Assembly: GCA_036571765.1 (NCBI GenBank)
Contig: BROE01000007.1
Location: forward strand, 5,314,642 to 5,378,641
Source of the DNA: Plecoglossus altivelis
Lineage: Eukaryota > Chordata > Actinopteri > Osmeriformes > Plecoglossidae
Direction of reading: 5' to 3'
DNA: 64,000 nucleotides
Within the stretch, counting starts at the first letter, position 1; each line of letters starts with the position of its first letter. The translations under genes were made by a program, and so were the position numbers. A model generated the notes under the pieces. The model was not told the DNA's origin. It saw only the letters and a program-made list of their open reading frames with translations, and did no database searches. Of the stretch, positions 14,091-26,955 are shown in pieces.

Positions 14091-16799
14091 GTGCACCTAT
14101 GTATTTTCTTTGACTGCAAATCTGATAAAAATGGACAGCTTGTCTTAAAGCTGGGGAAGTTCTTACATCACAGTTTGACCACATGAACCCTGGCCTCCCC
14201 CCTGGGCCCTAAAGCCTGACGATTTAATTACCTCTCAGGGCTGGCCATCTACTGTACAACCACACTGTTTGGTCAAGTGTTTCCCTAGAGCCCTGAGGTT
14301 GCACCACACCAGGCCTCTAAGGCTTCCAGGAACATGTATGAACTTCACCAGGTACCACACACACCTTCACCACCCAACAGGAAAACATCTCCTGAGGAGA
14401 ACATCCAAGTTCCCAAGTGTTTTAGTAAGAATCCCATGCATGTGTCTGTCTGTGTTCTACAAAATATATATGTCGCTCTTGCTCTCACGTTGTGTCTCTT
14501 TCTGCCTCTCAGTCCCTCCTTTATTTTCTCTATTTCTCCTTCCCCTTGGCTCAGTCTCTTTCTGTGTGAGGCTTTTCAAACCTCTGACACGTTGGCCTGG
14601 AGATGATTAAAACAGGACGTCTGTGACGACGGTTCCAAGGGCAACCTGGCCGCAATGCACATGTTGTTGCTCAAGTCGAGTTATCAAGTCCCTGTCAAGT
14701 GATGTCGAGCGCATTCTAAACAGCACAGGAGCAACACAGAGCCAGCCTCTCTGCCTGATGCAGGTGGGACCCTTCTGTCCTGACAGGCCGACTGCAGAAC
14801 GACCTCAGCGAGGCCACAGCTGCAACAACACGTGACAAACACAACAAACCAACTGTTTCACACATGGATGAAAACAGTGGAGAGCTAACCAAACATCTCA
14901 TGAACCGGTTATTCAGTGTGGCACACGAGCTAATGAAGCTGGTGGGGTATGATGTACTTTAGGGTTCCTGGTTAGCTCAGTCCTTCTCCTCACCACCTCA
15001 CCCTTGGCAAGCACTCGCTAGCACTGGTAAGAAAACAAGAATGTGACCTTACTTTGAGTCCATGTTCGTAATGGTTGTCTACAGAGAGTGGTCGCTGAGG
15101 TAATACATACAGTGTTAGGAGAGAACAGAGAGAAGGTCTGGTTTAAAAGTCTGACCTGTGTGGCATCTTGAAATCCTTCCACATAGCTGGACTGGAATCC
15201 ACCCAGGCTTCAAGGCCAGGGAGAAGCTACTGTAGTTTTGGAACATTTTTACGGTATCCCGCTCTAAACACGCAAGATCCTAAGACATGAACAATGTTAT
15301 TTTTGTCACATAGGGATTCACACAGGCTCAAGCTCTGATGCACAGCATAGCTTAGGGGTCATCACTGCTTTGCTGATCGCTGTTTCAAAATGAATCCGTG
15401 CAACCTTCCCGTTTCAAAAAGGCCAAACACAGCCTTGACATGGAGACAGCACAGATGTACCTCCGAGTTGAAAGGCCGTGGCCCTTTATTCATCCAGAGG
15501 CTTGGCAGTTGTTTGGCATTTGGAGCGGAGTTGGACCTGTGAGTCGTTTCATGCCTCCCCATGCGAGGCCTCTGACATGACGACAGGAATCCTAGTAAGT
15601 TCACGGAGGAGTTGGAAGCCGTCACTCCTCATGCTGTCATCCCGGAGGACCGGCTTCAGCAGGACGTGGCCATTCGTTAGTCCACTCGGAGGAACGTGCC
15701 CCTCAGTCTCATTCCGCGTCCTCCAGAGGGGAATTGGTCATCCAGTCTCTGCAAGGCGCTTGTCATATTAATCGTGCCTTCATCACGTGGAAAACTGAGT
15801 GTGAGGAAAGTCTATGAGAGAAGTCTGTGTGTGTTTTTGTACTGCTTCAACAATAGGTGACGTATTATAATACTGCCTGTCTGTTTGAAGACCCCAGGTT
15901 TCCTCTCACACAGTCCAATGTCTTCATCCTGAAGCAGTTACAACTGCCTCGGTCTTCAGAAAACAGTTTATAAAGACACATCTGTTTGTTCCATTTTTTA
16001 AAGAGAGGAAATGCAAACAGTAGTGGCTGCAGGGCCGGAGCCATTCAGTCATTCAATGTCAAATCAACTCACATCGTGACCACTGCCACAAGTTATTGAT
16101 GAGTAATCAACACACATTTCTGTCTCTTGGCTGACAGGCTCCTGTAACCTGTTGTCTACATAATGAAAAATGACAATGGCGCACATCCCCTTTTGATTGA
16201 TTGGACCGTGCAATCACTGTCTGCTCGCTCTGTTACAGGCATGCCCCCCCCCCCCTTCCTCCGCCACCCTGCGTGACATTTCCATCTCGTCCCAGATTAA
16301 TGTGGCACCAGCAGAGCGGAGAGAGCGGAATTTCACTATTGAATTTCTCTTATGAATCAAGTGTTGTACAGTTCAGTGACACATCCAGTGTACTGAGCCT
16401 AAAACAAAACCTAGCGTGTTGTGCGTGTGTGTCTGTGTTTGGTGTGTGTGTGTGGGTGCGCTGTGTTTGTGCCTGCGTCTGTGTGTTAGTGCTGTTCTGC
16501 AAGCCTGCCATGCCTGCCACGCAGGGTGGTGTCTCCCTGCAAACACCCTCATCCCAACACCCCCTCTCCTGGCTTATTGGTTTTAAAGGGACCCGTTCAG
16601 ATATTGGTTTGTGGCCCAGGGGGGTGCTCCTTGAGGTGCCCACTGGAAACAGAGAGGGAAAACAGAGTGTTGGCCCTCTGATTTACAGCCAGACTTTAAT
16701 TGGGTTGTAAAATTAAATCCAGAGCTGTTTCAGGAATGCCAAAATGCCCTGGCTTGTTTACAATGAGGAGTCCCACACTCAAGGACACAGCAGAGAGAA

Positions 16800-17005
16800 A
16801 GGGGGAAGATAGAGAGCGAGGAGAGAGAGACCGAGAGAGAGAGTGAGAGAAAATGTTTGTGTGTGTGTGGGAGAGAGGACACTCAGGATAAGACAGTAAA
16901 CTAATTGTACAGCACGCACATATACAGCATACACATGTAAAGTATATGAATAGATGTGGTGTATTTGTGTGGGTAACAGAGGGAGAGATGGAGAGAGAGA
17001 AATGC
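16800..17005. repeat. Purine-rich (GA)n / (GT)n low-complexity region
   Basis: Imperfect GAGA units at 16805-16850 run into a short GT stretch, with a second GA block at 16980-17000. The minus-strand frames over it are Ser/Leu-rich and not real proteins. Confidence 0.7.
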
Positions 17006-18539
17006 AGAGGGGCAATGAGAGCAGCGCAGGGAGGAGAGTTGAACAAAGTTTGGTCCATTGTTTATAGACCTGGCAAGCTCTGTCTCATCGTGATTGAAAC
17101 AGCCTTTAGTTCACGTCAGTCAGTCCAGGGACCCACATAGACACCCCAGCCCAGCGCAGCCATACATCAGACCCTTCTCCTCACACATACTGCACAGGAC
17201 ATCAGTTACAACCGGAAACTGGACAAATCCTCCAGTGCATATGCTGCACCAGGTGTCCATAACATCCAGAGACCAGAAAGATCTTCCAGAACGTACCCTG
17301 CACCTGTACTCCCTTACAGCCTGTTGAGGACGATCATTCTGGGGCCTGAGAGAGCCAGCCGGACCCTGCTAGCTTCAGGAGCTCAGCTGAGAGGACGTGG
17401 GACACAAACACAAACAGTGCATTAAGAAGCACGCTCTCCTCCACTCTGCAGTGAAAAGAAATGGTCGTCGTGGTGAGGCAGGTTTTTCCAGCAGCAATCC
17501 CCCATTCTTGGTCTGGACCCATGAAGGAAGGCGCTGGGATTTGGGGATTTTATCGCCGACAAGGGGCTAATTTGCGCATGATTAAGAAAACACACATTTG
17601 CAAAGAGTCTGAGCACCGCAGAAAGTGTGAGGGCAAGCAGGCAGGCCACAGGAGAGAGTTGGAGCCTGAACATATACCGTCACTGGCACAGGGGAGAGAG
17701 ACTCAGAGAGAGACAACAGTGGGGGAGTCAACAATAAGGGATTTGAGAGAGACAACAGACTGGGAGTTTGGAGGTCTTGTGCTTCACTGCGGATGATCTA
17801 AGTAAGTTAGTGAGTCCTTAACCCACAATACCTTAACAAAGCAAATGCCCCCCCCCCCCAAAAAAAAACACACAAAAGTGTCTCTGATTGCGTAACACAA
17901 TTAACATGGAGAGCTACAGCTACCTAACTGCATTTGTCTTCATCGAATCCTGCGGTCGTTAAAAAAGCATTACATCACGGTACAGTTTTTAAATCCAGAA
18001 CAAAGCGATTGTTCATGCCAACAGTATTGCCCTCCAGATGAAGTCAGGCCTGCTACTGCAGAGGATATGGAACTCTTGAACCCTCATTATGCCATTCCAT
18101 TCCATCCAAATATCATTCTTCTTTTTGATCATTTGCGTATGCGTTCTGGCTGTTATTATTTCTATCATGATTAGGAGAGTCTTGCTTCACATCATTTTCC
18201 TCGGCAGTAAAGTGTAATTAGGGGAAGAGGTCTGGGGAAAACACCATCTATGGAATGACATGCATTTGACTTCACACTCTTACGCTTGGATGGATTTCTG
18301 GGCAATTTCTCTCTCGCGCACTCTCTCTTTCTCTGTCTCTCTCTCTGTCCTTCTCCCCATCCATAAACATATATTTATCCTTCCCCCTCTTTCTCCGTCA
18401 CATTCCCTATTCATCCCTGTTTCTCTGGGACTCATTGTCTTATGTTTGGACCGTTTAACCCTTTAGTTACTGTAATGGCCTCTGTTCTCACACTCCTCTG
18501 TGGATCTATAGAGGGGCTGAGCATGTGCTGTATGATAAG

Positions 18540-18620
18540 AGACAGGGATAGAGGGAGGGGGAGGGAAAGAGAGGGAGGGGGAGGGAGGGGGTGGGAGGGG
18601 GAGGGAGAGAGAGAGAGATT
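18540..18620. repeat. G-rich (GGGAGG)n tract
   Basis: About 75 bases of GGGAGG, GGGGAGGG and GAGA units on the + strand, with many G-runs of three to five. It can plausibly form G-quadruplexes. Confidence 0.75.
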
Positions 18621-21600
18621 ATGTGGTCAAGAAACTATGTTATGTGCCTTCATAATGTCCATCTCAGATGACTAATCAGTTCGTTTGGGCAGTCAGCCAA
18701 TAGGAGGAAGAAAGACGTAATCTACATAATTCCGCTCCTCCATCCATCATCACGGTACTACCACGTCGTGCCCAAGCAGCAGCCCTGAGCGTGGGCATCG
18801 CTGCACATGCCTGACAACAGCACCAAGAGCTCGTAAACTGACATTGGGAGCGGAGGGCCTGTTGAAGAGGAGGCTACATTAGCAGCACGCTGGTTCATTT
18901 GACGTGATAAGCTCAGTTCAGAGGTCTGGGCTCCCGGCTCAGCCTTCCTTCGCTGTCACTACAAAGCCACGGTGGAGCAGAAAAGAAAGAGGAGGAGAGG
19001 GGGGGGGGCGAGGAGAGAGAACGAGTTGCTCTGTGTCTAATTAGCTATGCAAATCCGGGTGCTGGCGGATTGAGTTTTTGAAATGAAATTGGTTCTTTGG
19101 ATCTTCTGTTTCTTTTTTCTTATTTTTTTTTTTATATCTCTGCCAGTTTTTCTGGGTTGGTGGAGGGGGTTTGAACATAGGATTTGGAGAGTTTTCCTAC
19201 CAGGGTCTTGTCCTCATCACTGAGCCTTCCTCTCAACGTTTATCTAGGCGCTGTCTGTTCTTCTCCCCCACCAACTCCACCCGACGTTACCAGAACACCA
19301 TCCATTTACCCCAACACCATTCAGTATAGGCTCACATGACTTTATGCTATGCAGCACTGAACACTCTCTCCCTCAGTATTCATCATTCCCTTTGTTGCCA
19401 TTCTACTCTGCATAACCCAACACTGCCCAATGCTGTTATGTTCTGTTGTAACACTATCTAACACTATCTCAAAAACGTAACATAGCTCATCTTTTTTGAA
19501 TGACGTGAAGAAGGGTAAAAGGCTGGAAAAGGAAATGTATATGTAAAAAGAGGCTCAACTGAATAAGTCTGAACACTGGGTTTCATGAATCTATACTTTG
19601 CATTTGAAACCCAATCGTCTCATGTGAACGCGAGACATACGCACGACTTCAATGCTCTACATCTTACACTCCATATTGGACAAATACTGCAAGGCTCAGC
19701 GTGTTATGTATTTGGGCAAACAAGTCTATTTCCAAGGCCAAGCCCCGCCACCTCAGAGAAAATCTAACCTCAAACATTGTAGCAGAAACCATAGTACTGG
19801 ATGAGATGGGATTTGAGGGTCCTCCAGGGGCAGAGGTTTAGGGTTAAACAGCGGAGGGACGCCCAGACGCAGCACTGTACATTAATGAACACAACCCTAA
19901 TCCCCTCCAGTAGGTTTCATCGCCTTGTTTCATCCCGGCAACAAACGTCACATTGTAAAGGGAAAAAAAAGGCAAATCCTCCGGCTTCTCAATAAGAACG
20001 TTGTTGCCCTCTCGTAAAAGCGCAGCGGTAATGGGACCGGTGTGTGTCCTGACTAGCCACATCAAAGGTTCCCTGGAGCATGCAGGCATTTAGCATGTCA
20101 GGGATTAGCTTTAGCTGTTCTGCACACGGGGATGACATAGCGTTTACACGTGTGGATCAAAGTTTTTTGGGCTTTTTTTTTAAGGTTCGGGGGGGGCTGA
20201 TATCTCCGACTTTGAAACACATGCAGAGCAGACTCCTCGAGTTCTCCATTGTTCCTCCGAGCTTCTGTGAAATGAGAAGAGAGGACGAGCACAAACGGTA
20301 GGGAAGAAGCGAGGAGGGAAGCGGAGGGAAGAAAAAGACAGGAGACGAGTGACGACAGTAGAACAGAGAATAGCAGGAGAATCCATGTGCTGACAGTTGC
20401 AAGCTGTATGTGACAGGATGCAGCCCTGGGTAAAATGCCTTCCATTTTGTTTGGGGTGAACTGACATCCCTAATGGTCGCAGTGTCACAGAACCCAGAGT
20501 CTTTCCGTCTGTTTGGATCTCTTAATGGGCCTGGTGCTCAGATTGGGTCATGCCAATAAAAGCCTGTTTTGGACTGAGATCAGAATGTAAACTGTAATAA
20601 AAGTTAGATACTAGGGTGCACTTGCACACATATAAACAACCTGCACATTGTCATTATCTCACGCAGGCACACGCACGCAAGCATGCACTTAGCGTGGGTG
20701 CACACGCCTAAATATGCACAACACACAAGCGCACGCCACCCCCTGTAATTCAGCACACTTAGGTTCCCCCCACAACTGATGGGTCTGAAGGGTCATCTAA
20801 GGTAGATTCTGCCACTCCTTCCTCCTTTCCCAACAGCCCCCCCCCCTTCATGTCAAGCCCCTCTAATGACCAGGGCTTGTCCGGGCGCTGGCCGTCACGT
20901 GCGTTTGATGTGGAGCCGGGTCGAAACAAGTCAGGAAGAATGGAACCACAAGCTCCGAGCAACTGTTGTGGCCTGTCACTATTGCTCACATTCATAGTTA
21001 TTAAACATTTCATATCCTGGCTGGCGTTCTAAAAGAATTCTCTCAAACTCAAACTCTCAAATTCGGATATGTTTTGACAGCCCTCCATTGATTGGTTACG
21101 TTCATCTTTTTAAAGACACACTTTGTGTCAGATATTGAAGTCTGCGTGTCTTCTGCGGTCAGTCATTGTAGGGTTCACTTTTTACCATGGTTTTGCTGTC
21201 AGCTGAACTCTAGAGTTGTTGTACATTGTTAGTCACAACCGCTCACAGTCAGACGGAAACAACAGCTTCCACATGGCAAGATAAGAGACAATTTAAGTTG
21301 CTTTTTAAACCACTCAGGCCTATTTTATGTGGTGCGATGTGATGCAGACCACATTCCTGCATGTTCCAAGAATAACAAGTTACAGATGAGTAACAGTGAA
21401 CAGATCATTTAATGCTGTGTTTCACACCAGCAGTCGGAAATAATGTTGGGGATTGTAGTCATTCCCACTTCTGAATGACACTGCTGGCGATCTTTCCAAA
21501 GGCCGACAACGGCAGCTCACGTGTTCCAGATCACTATCGCATGATCACACGTTAGATAGTAACCAACAGGAACCAGCAAAACCAGTTAGATTAGAAGTAC

Positions 21601-21964
21601 TTGTTGAAATTTAAGTTGAAGAAATTCACTATTATTGTGAAAATAATATTTCGGAAAGTTTTTTTTTTGGGTGCATGTGTGTGTGACTGTGTGCTGTCCA
21701 GACACAACGCACCATCCCAAGCAGTGTAAAAACAGCATCACGTCTGGGGCAGCGAGCCATTAGCCTTTGTTCTCTGCATGGACAGAGCCCTTACGCCTCT
21801 TTATAGCGCAGTAAGCTGCAGGCTCAGGTGCTGTTAGGCTTCGTTGGGTCTGCTGCATTAGGTGTCAATGAGTCAAGTGGAAACTGCAGGCTACCAGAGG
21901 CCCCAGTGCTAACTGCTCCGTCTGCAGATCAGTCAGTGACGCTCACATGACATTCTTTCCGTAG

Positions 21965-22135
21965 GTGAGGGGGGCGGACTCATAATCGCGTCGGAATCCC
22001 GGAGGATGCACAGACTCGAGGGAGCTCAGCCACAGAGAAACAGCGCAGCGGCGGTCGCCATCGGGGGAGCCCAGTCTGTGTTGTTGTAAGTGGGGCTCGC
22101 GTGCGTCCGTAAACGCCATGTTTTCCTAGCTTAGC
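21965..22135 (+). other. CpG-rich segment with a donor-like GTAAGT
   Basis: A segment with many CpGs (ATCGCGTCGG, GCGCAGCGGCGGTCGCC, CTCGCGTGCGTCCG), rare elsewhere upstream. A GTAAGT occurs at about 22086, so this could be an upstream non-coding first exon. No transcript evidence is available. Confidence 0.3.
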
Positions 22136-22189
22136 TGGAGCCTGGAGCCTGTCTGTCTCTCCACCACCAGTGGGAGGAACTTAGCCTGC

Positions 22190-22700
22190 CACCCAATGAC
22201 AGCATCTATTATATTTGATTGGCAGGCCACCCAGACAGAGGTGGGGGTCCGGCATCAGCTTGCGATCCAGTCATGTTGATGATTTACAAGGTGTGTATTC
22301 GTACATAAATAGATCTACTGGCTTGCTGGTTAAAAGTTCCATACAGACTTAGGTCTACATTTTTTCTCATTATGACTTAACCAAGAACAGCAGTTACTGT
22401 ACATGTTTGAAAGAAGACTAACAACTTCTGTTTGTAAATAAAGAGGCATTAGCTCAACTTTGGGAGGAGTGCCCACATATGTAGTCAGCCCTTCGTCCAG
22501 ACAGCTTCTTCTCTGGCTCTCCGACCGGCTGGGGTCGACACACATGCTTGGCCGTCGCCAGCATTAATCATAGCGAACAAACAGGTCCTCTCCCAATCCG
22601 TGACAGGCTGCCTGCCAAAGCAGCCAATGAGAAAGCCTCGTCCAAAGCTGCTCTGACATAAGCTCAAGGATTTCCCAGGTGTCGCGGAGCCAATGACATC
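22190..22700 (+). promoter_or_regulatory. Cluster of five CCAAT boxes, candidate distal promoter or enhancer
   Basis: CCAAT occurs at 22193, 22593, 22624 and 22690 on the + strand and, as ATTGG, at 22218 on the minus strand. Several sit in the extended NF-Y-like context RRCCAATSR (AGCCAATGAG, AGCCAATGAC). The last is followed by TGACATCA, a CRE-like word, and by a CpG-rich stretch (GTCGCGGAG, CTCGCGAG). It lies about 9.5 kb upstream of the sulfotransferase start. Function is inferred from motif clustering only. Confidence 0.35.
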
Positions 22701-23924
22701 ACCACGCTCGCGAGCACAATGAGGACTTTGAGAGGCGCTGGTGGTGAAGCAGACAGAGAAACCAAAAAAAAAGAGAGAAACATCGATCAGCAACAGAAAT
22801 CGAGCCGTCGAAATAAGACGGGAGGAAAGAAGGAGATGAGAGGCAATGCAGCTAGCAGCTGAATCCCCTTTTTGCATCTGGAAAATATTAAGGTTGGTGG
22901 CGATGGTGGTGGGGGGGGGTTAAGGGGGAGTTAAAGGGGGGGAGGCAGAGACACGTCTGACAATTTGGGGCTGGTGTGTGAGGGCCGCGTATGAGGAAGG
23001 ATTCTGTGGCAGATGTGGGGGGTCTGGGGATAAGGGAGGGGCCGAGGGAAGGTGCAGCATACAGGCCCACCCCCCTACTCCCCCGCCACAAAAAAACAAC
23101 GCTCTTTTCTTAACGCCACGCTCGCGTCGTATCGCCTCCCAATTTTCCTAGGGTGGGGTGTATTTCTGGAAACAAACGGGTGTTTGTGTGCGCGGGCCCG
23201 AGCTGTCAGCTTTACCTTATTAAAATGTCATTGACTATTAAACTGCATATTTATGCACTGCTAACCGGGACCTGATGGCAGGGCTCACACAGTCTCCTTG
23301 GCTGGCAGGCTGAGTCAGACACACTGTGTCAGCCAGAGATAAGGTTTATTACACTGTGGATGCACAGGGTCTCTTTGATTGATGCTCCTCCATTATTAGT
23401 GTGTCCTGCTGAGGCAATATATTCTGGGGTGTCATAAAAGACCAGGTCTAAATTAGTTGTGTCAAATTGGGCCGAGCGAGGTGGCGGCCCTATCTGCGCA
23501 TCGAAATGAGTTGGTGTGGTGAACTGGCGAGGGGTGGTGAGCGGTGGGGGGTGGGGGGGGCGGTCCTCCACACTCACAGCTATAGGGGAGCTTGGAGAAA
23601 GTTGAATCCCCCCCCACCCCCAGCCCCCATCCGCTACCATTAAATGATAGCTTTTCCAGTCTCTATGTAAAATAGGGAGAAATTCCTCCCTTCCAGTCTC
23701 TGGGTGGCTATTAAGCCGGGCAGAGGGGAGGATTGCCGGACCACATCTGTGGGTTTAGTTTGGAGTCCCTCCTGTACATGAGCTGATGTGCCTCGTGTAT
23801 CTCTAAAGGACAAAAAAGAAAACAATTTAGAGAGAAAAATGTATCCCAACTGGCCTTGGTCTGCCTTTCACTCCTCACATCAGGTTCCATTAGAATCTAA
23901 ATCACCTTGGTAATTAGCAGACGT

Positions 23925-24372
23925 GTCTCCCTCCCTCCCTCTCTATCTATCATACACTCTCTCTCGCTCACTCTCATACACTCTCTCGCTCACTCTCTGT
24001 CTCTCATTCACTCTCTCTCTCGCACTCTATCTATCATACACTCTCTTGCTCACTCTCATATACTCTCTCGCTCACTCTCTATCTTTCATACACTCTCTCT
24101 CACTCTCTATCTCTCATACACTCTCTCTCACTCTAATACACTCTCTTATACTCATTCACTCTCTCCCTCTATCTCATACACTATCTCTCTCGCTTACTCT
24201 CATGCACTCTATCTCTCATACACTCTCTCACTCGCATACTCTCACACACACTCGCTGTCTTCAATACAGTCTCTCTCACTGACTATCTCTTATACACTCT
24301 CTCTCTCACTATCTGTCATACACTCTCTCACTTTTTATTTCTCCTACACTCTCTCTCGCACGCTTTCTCTTT
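23925..24372. repeat. Pyrimidine-rich (CTCT/CATACA)n satellite-like block
   Basis: About 450 bases built from CTCTCTC, CATACA and CACTCTC words in irregular order, without a fixed period. It produces open frames of 206 and 119 codons made of Ser, Leu, His and Tyr that are artefacts of the repeat. Confidence 0.85.
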
Positions 24373-25829
24373 TGGCCTCACTTCCATCTGCACTCCTCAT
24401 CCTCATTACAGGTGAGTGTGAGCTCAACCACCTTGGCCCGACTCGAGTTTTTATCACCTCGGTTCCCACAGGCGCTGAAAGTGAAGAGAGAGCTTTGTCT
24501 TTTCCTCATTTCTCTATTGGCAGCTGATCCGACTTGGTGGGGGGGCGGGTGGGACAATGCCAATATCTATTTTTCGTGCATTGTGTTTCGTGTTGCGGAC
24601 GAGCTGTATTGAAGCGTGTGTGTGTGTGCGTGCGTGTGTGTGTGTGTGAAATGAAACCTCCCTCCATCCAGACAGAGGATGGAGGGAGGGAGGCAGGCCC
24701 ACCAGTGGGGGTACAGGATCGGATACAGAGGGGTCCTGGGAAACAGTGGCCCACCTAAGTACAAGCCCAGATGTGTCAACGGTCAACAGAGCCAACACTG
24801 TCTCTGACCTTTGACCTGTAAGCCGTGTGTGTGTCTACAGTACGTGGCAGTGGTGCTGATGGATTTGTCTCCATATTGGTTTCCTGTGACATAATAGGTT
24901 TAGCAGTCTCCCTGTGTGTTTGAACCAGCTGACTGAGAGCTGAGGCAATTAGACGTCTAAAAGTTTGTGCTATGTTAGGAATGATTGTAATTATTTACTT
25001 AAATGACCATTGAGACGTGGACATTATGGAGCCAGACAGGCTTTCATCTCAGCATTTTAACCAAAACAAAGCAACAAAAAAGGCCATGGGACTAAAAACT
25101 TGGCTATCATGAATTCATTTGTTTGTAGTTTGGATGTCTGCCCAAAATACTTTTAAACAAACTTACAATCGTTAGGGTTTTCCAGATTACTGTTTTGTTC
25201 ATGAAGGCATTCATAGCACCAAAGCACACTCAGCTAGTTTGAGGCAAAACACAGCCTTAACAACGTGCAACAATGACAAACCTCCAAAGGTCTAAGTAAT
25301 ACCTTGCCACAAATCCTCTCAACCTACATATTTATTCAGGAATGTCGCCCATCCAACCGGGTGCGCATTTAACCGACAATTCTTCTTTGTGGTTTCTGAA
25401 AGACTCATCACTGCTATTCTAGGAAATGTAAATGACAGTGTTGTGTCGAATAGCTTCAAAAGCATCTCCTGTTACAACACAGGCAATGTTTTGGAAACAG
25501 CTTGTAGCTCATATTCCACAGAAAGCTTCCTTGCCTTAAAAACTGTTTTTTAACAACTTCATATTTCCTCCGTCTGTCACTGTCCAATTCTGTTTAACAC
25601 CTAGATTGGGTATGAGTCTGTAACTACAAGAATGTATGGCTCATCTAGCATAACATAACTCACCAGAGCATGAGACAACATACTGCAGGTTAGCTAGCTA
25701 GGACTGCAGTGGACAATCACATTGAGTATAACAGAACTCCAGGAAACTGAATGATGACAACAGGTAAATGGAGGGAGAGTGCTTTTACATTCTATATATA
25801 GTGTTAGTATATAGTGTTATATAGTGTTA

Positions 25830-25997
25830 GTCTATCTTAGTCTATATTATTCTTAATTGTATACATGCCTTTTTATACATTTTTTATATTTTTTTTATAT
25901 TTTATCCATTGCTTTATGTTGCACCTACGCCGAAGCAAGTTCCTACGTTTGTGAATTTCTCTGACAATGGCAAGAAACGGTTTCTGATTCTGATTTT
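25830..25997 (+). mobile_element. Truncated LINE-like 3' tail (fish L2/Rex-type)
   Basis: A T-rich stretch leads into GCACC-TACGCCGAAGCAAGTTCC, then GTGAATTTCTCTGACAATGGCAAGAAACGG and a terminal TTCTGATTCTGATT. The GCACC...GAAGCAAGTTCCT...TGACAATGGCAATAAA...TTCTGATTCTGATT pattern is a 3' end I recognise from non-LTR elements in many fish. Here the AATAAA has decayed to AAGAAA, so the copy is old. No reverse transcriptase reading frame is attached. The left boundary is approximate. Confidence 0.6.
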
Positions 25998-26934
25998 ACC
26001 TAAACAAGCTTTGGTGATTCCCAGTTGATCAGTTGACAGGTTTCCAGTCACAGAGGTAAACAATAAATGATTCGCCAGGCTCGGCTACCCATAAACCACC
26101 ACACACAAAGACAAAGCTGGAACAATTCATCGCCATGCTTTGATTATGCAGCGTGGCTAACAAGGTAGCTTCCATGGTCCGTCTGATAGTAACAAGTCTT
26201 GAAGGCAGAAATTTAATTACACTTTGAGGTCTCGGGAACAAAAAAAAGAGAACGGCCAGGATATAACAGTTGGATATAGATGAGGTACCTGTTTATTCCG
26301 AGACATAACACCAGAGCTGATAGCGACATTGACAAATTGTGTTCATTACATATTTTCCAAATGAACGAGCAAGCTTCCGTGTGAGGTAAATGATGTGAGT
26401 GTTAGGCAGAGAGGCTGGCTCACTTCGGTCCTTAACGTGAACGATACTACTGTATCACCGCTGAAATGTGAGACGTTTACTGCCCATCTGACCATAAACA
26501 ATAACCTCTGGACTCTATGTCCGTTCCACCAGAGCGAAGTAGTTAAGTCCTAGAGCAGGCTTATTGTTAAACACCAGACTTTTTCACATGCTTACTCACC
26601 TACACCCTATATCTGATCATGCACATGTGCCGTACTCAGTGTGAAACCTTAACATAAAGTTCAAGAAAAATCTTTTTATTTCTTTACTCAAGAGTCAAAT
26701 TCCAATTTAGGAACCCGGTTGGCATGGCTGTCTGATTCCTCAGAGGACGTCTGGTTACACCTGCTGTAACGCTATCCCAGACATCACGCCAAGCACACAC
26801 ATACATTCACACACATACAAACACACACACACACACACACTCGCTGACAATCTCTGCAGTTCTCATGACCTTAGTGTGTATCTACAGACCCAGACAGCCA
26901 GTTGAGTTTGACGTGTTTTTAGTATGTGCTTTTG

Positions 26935-26955
26935 CCCCCCCCCCCCCCCCCCCCC
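26935..26955. repeat. Poly-C run (21 C)
   Basis: Twenty-one cytosines, preceded about 100 bases earlier by a CA tract (26820-26840) and followed by G-runs at 27013-27021 (9 G) and 27026-27036 (11 G). The pairing of C- and G-runs within 100 bases could allow a hairpin. Confidence 0.9.

Larger units (their letters stand above)
13771..21964. other. Non-coding, low-complexity patches
   Basis: Contains poly-C runs at 16244-16255 and 17848-17859 (the latter followed by nine A), GT-rich DNA at 16417-16490, GA-rich DNA at 16.8 and 18.55 kb, and T-rich DNA near 19110-19135. One CCAAT box lies near 18697. No gene is recognised. Confidence 0.65.

Noticed and set aside
23907..24527. 206-codon + strand open frame
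   Set aside because: It is composed of Ser, Leu, His and Tyr encoded by a CTCTCT/CATACA simple repeat and has no protein character beyond it.
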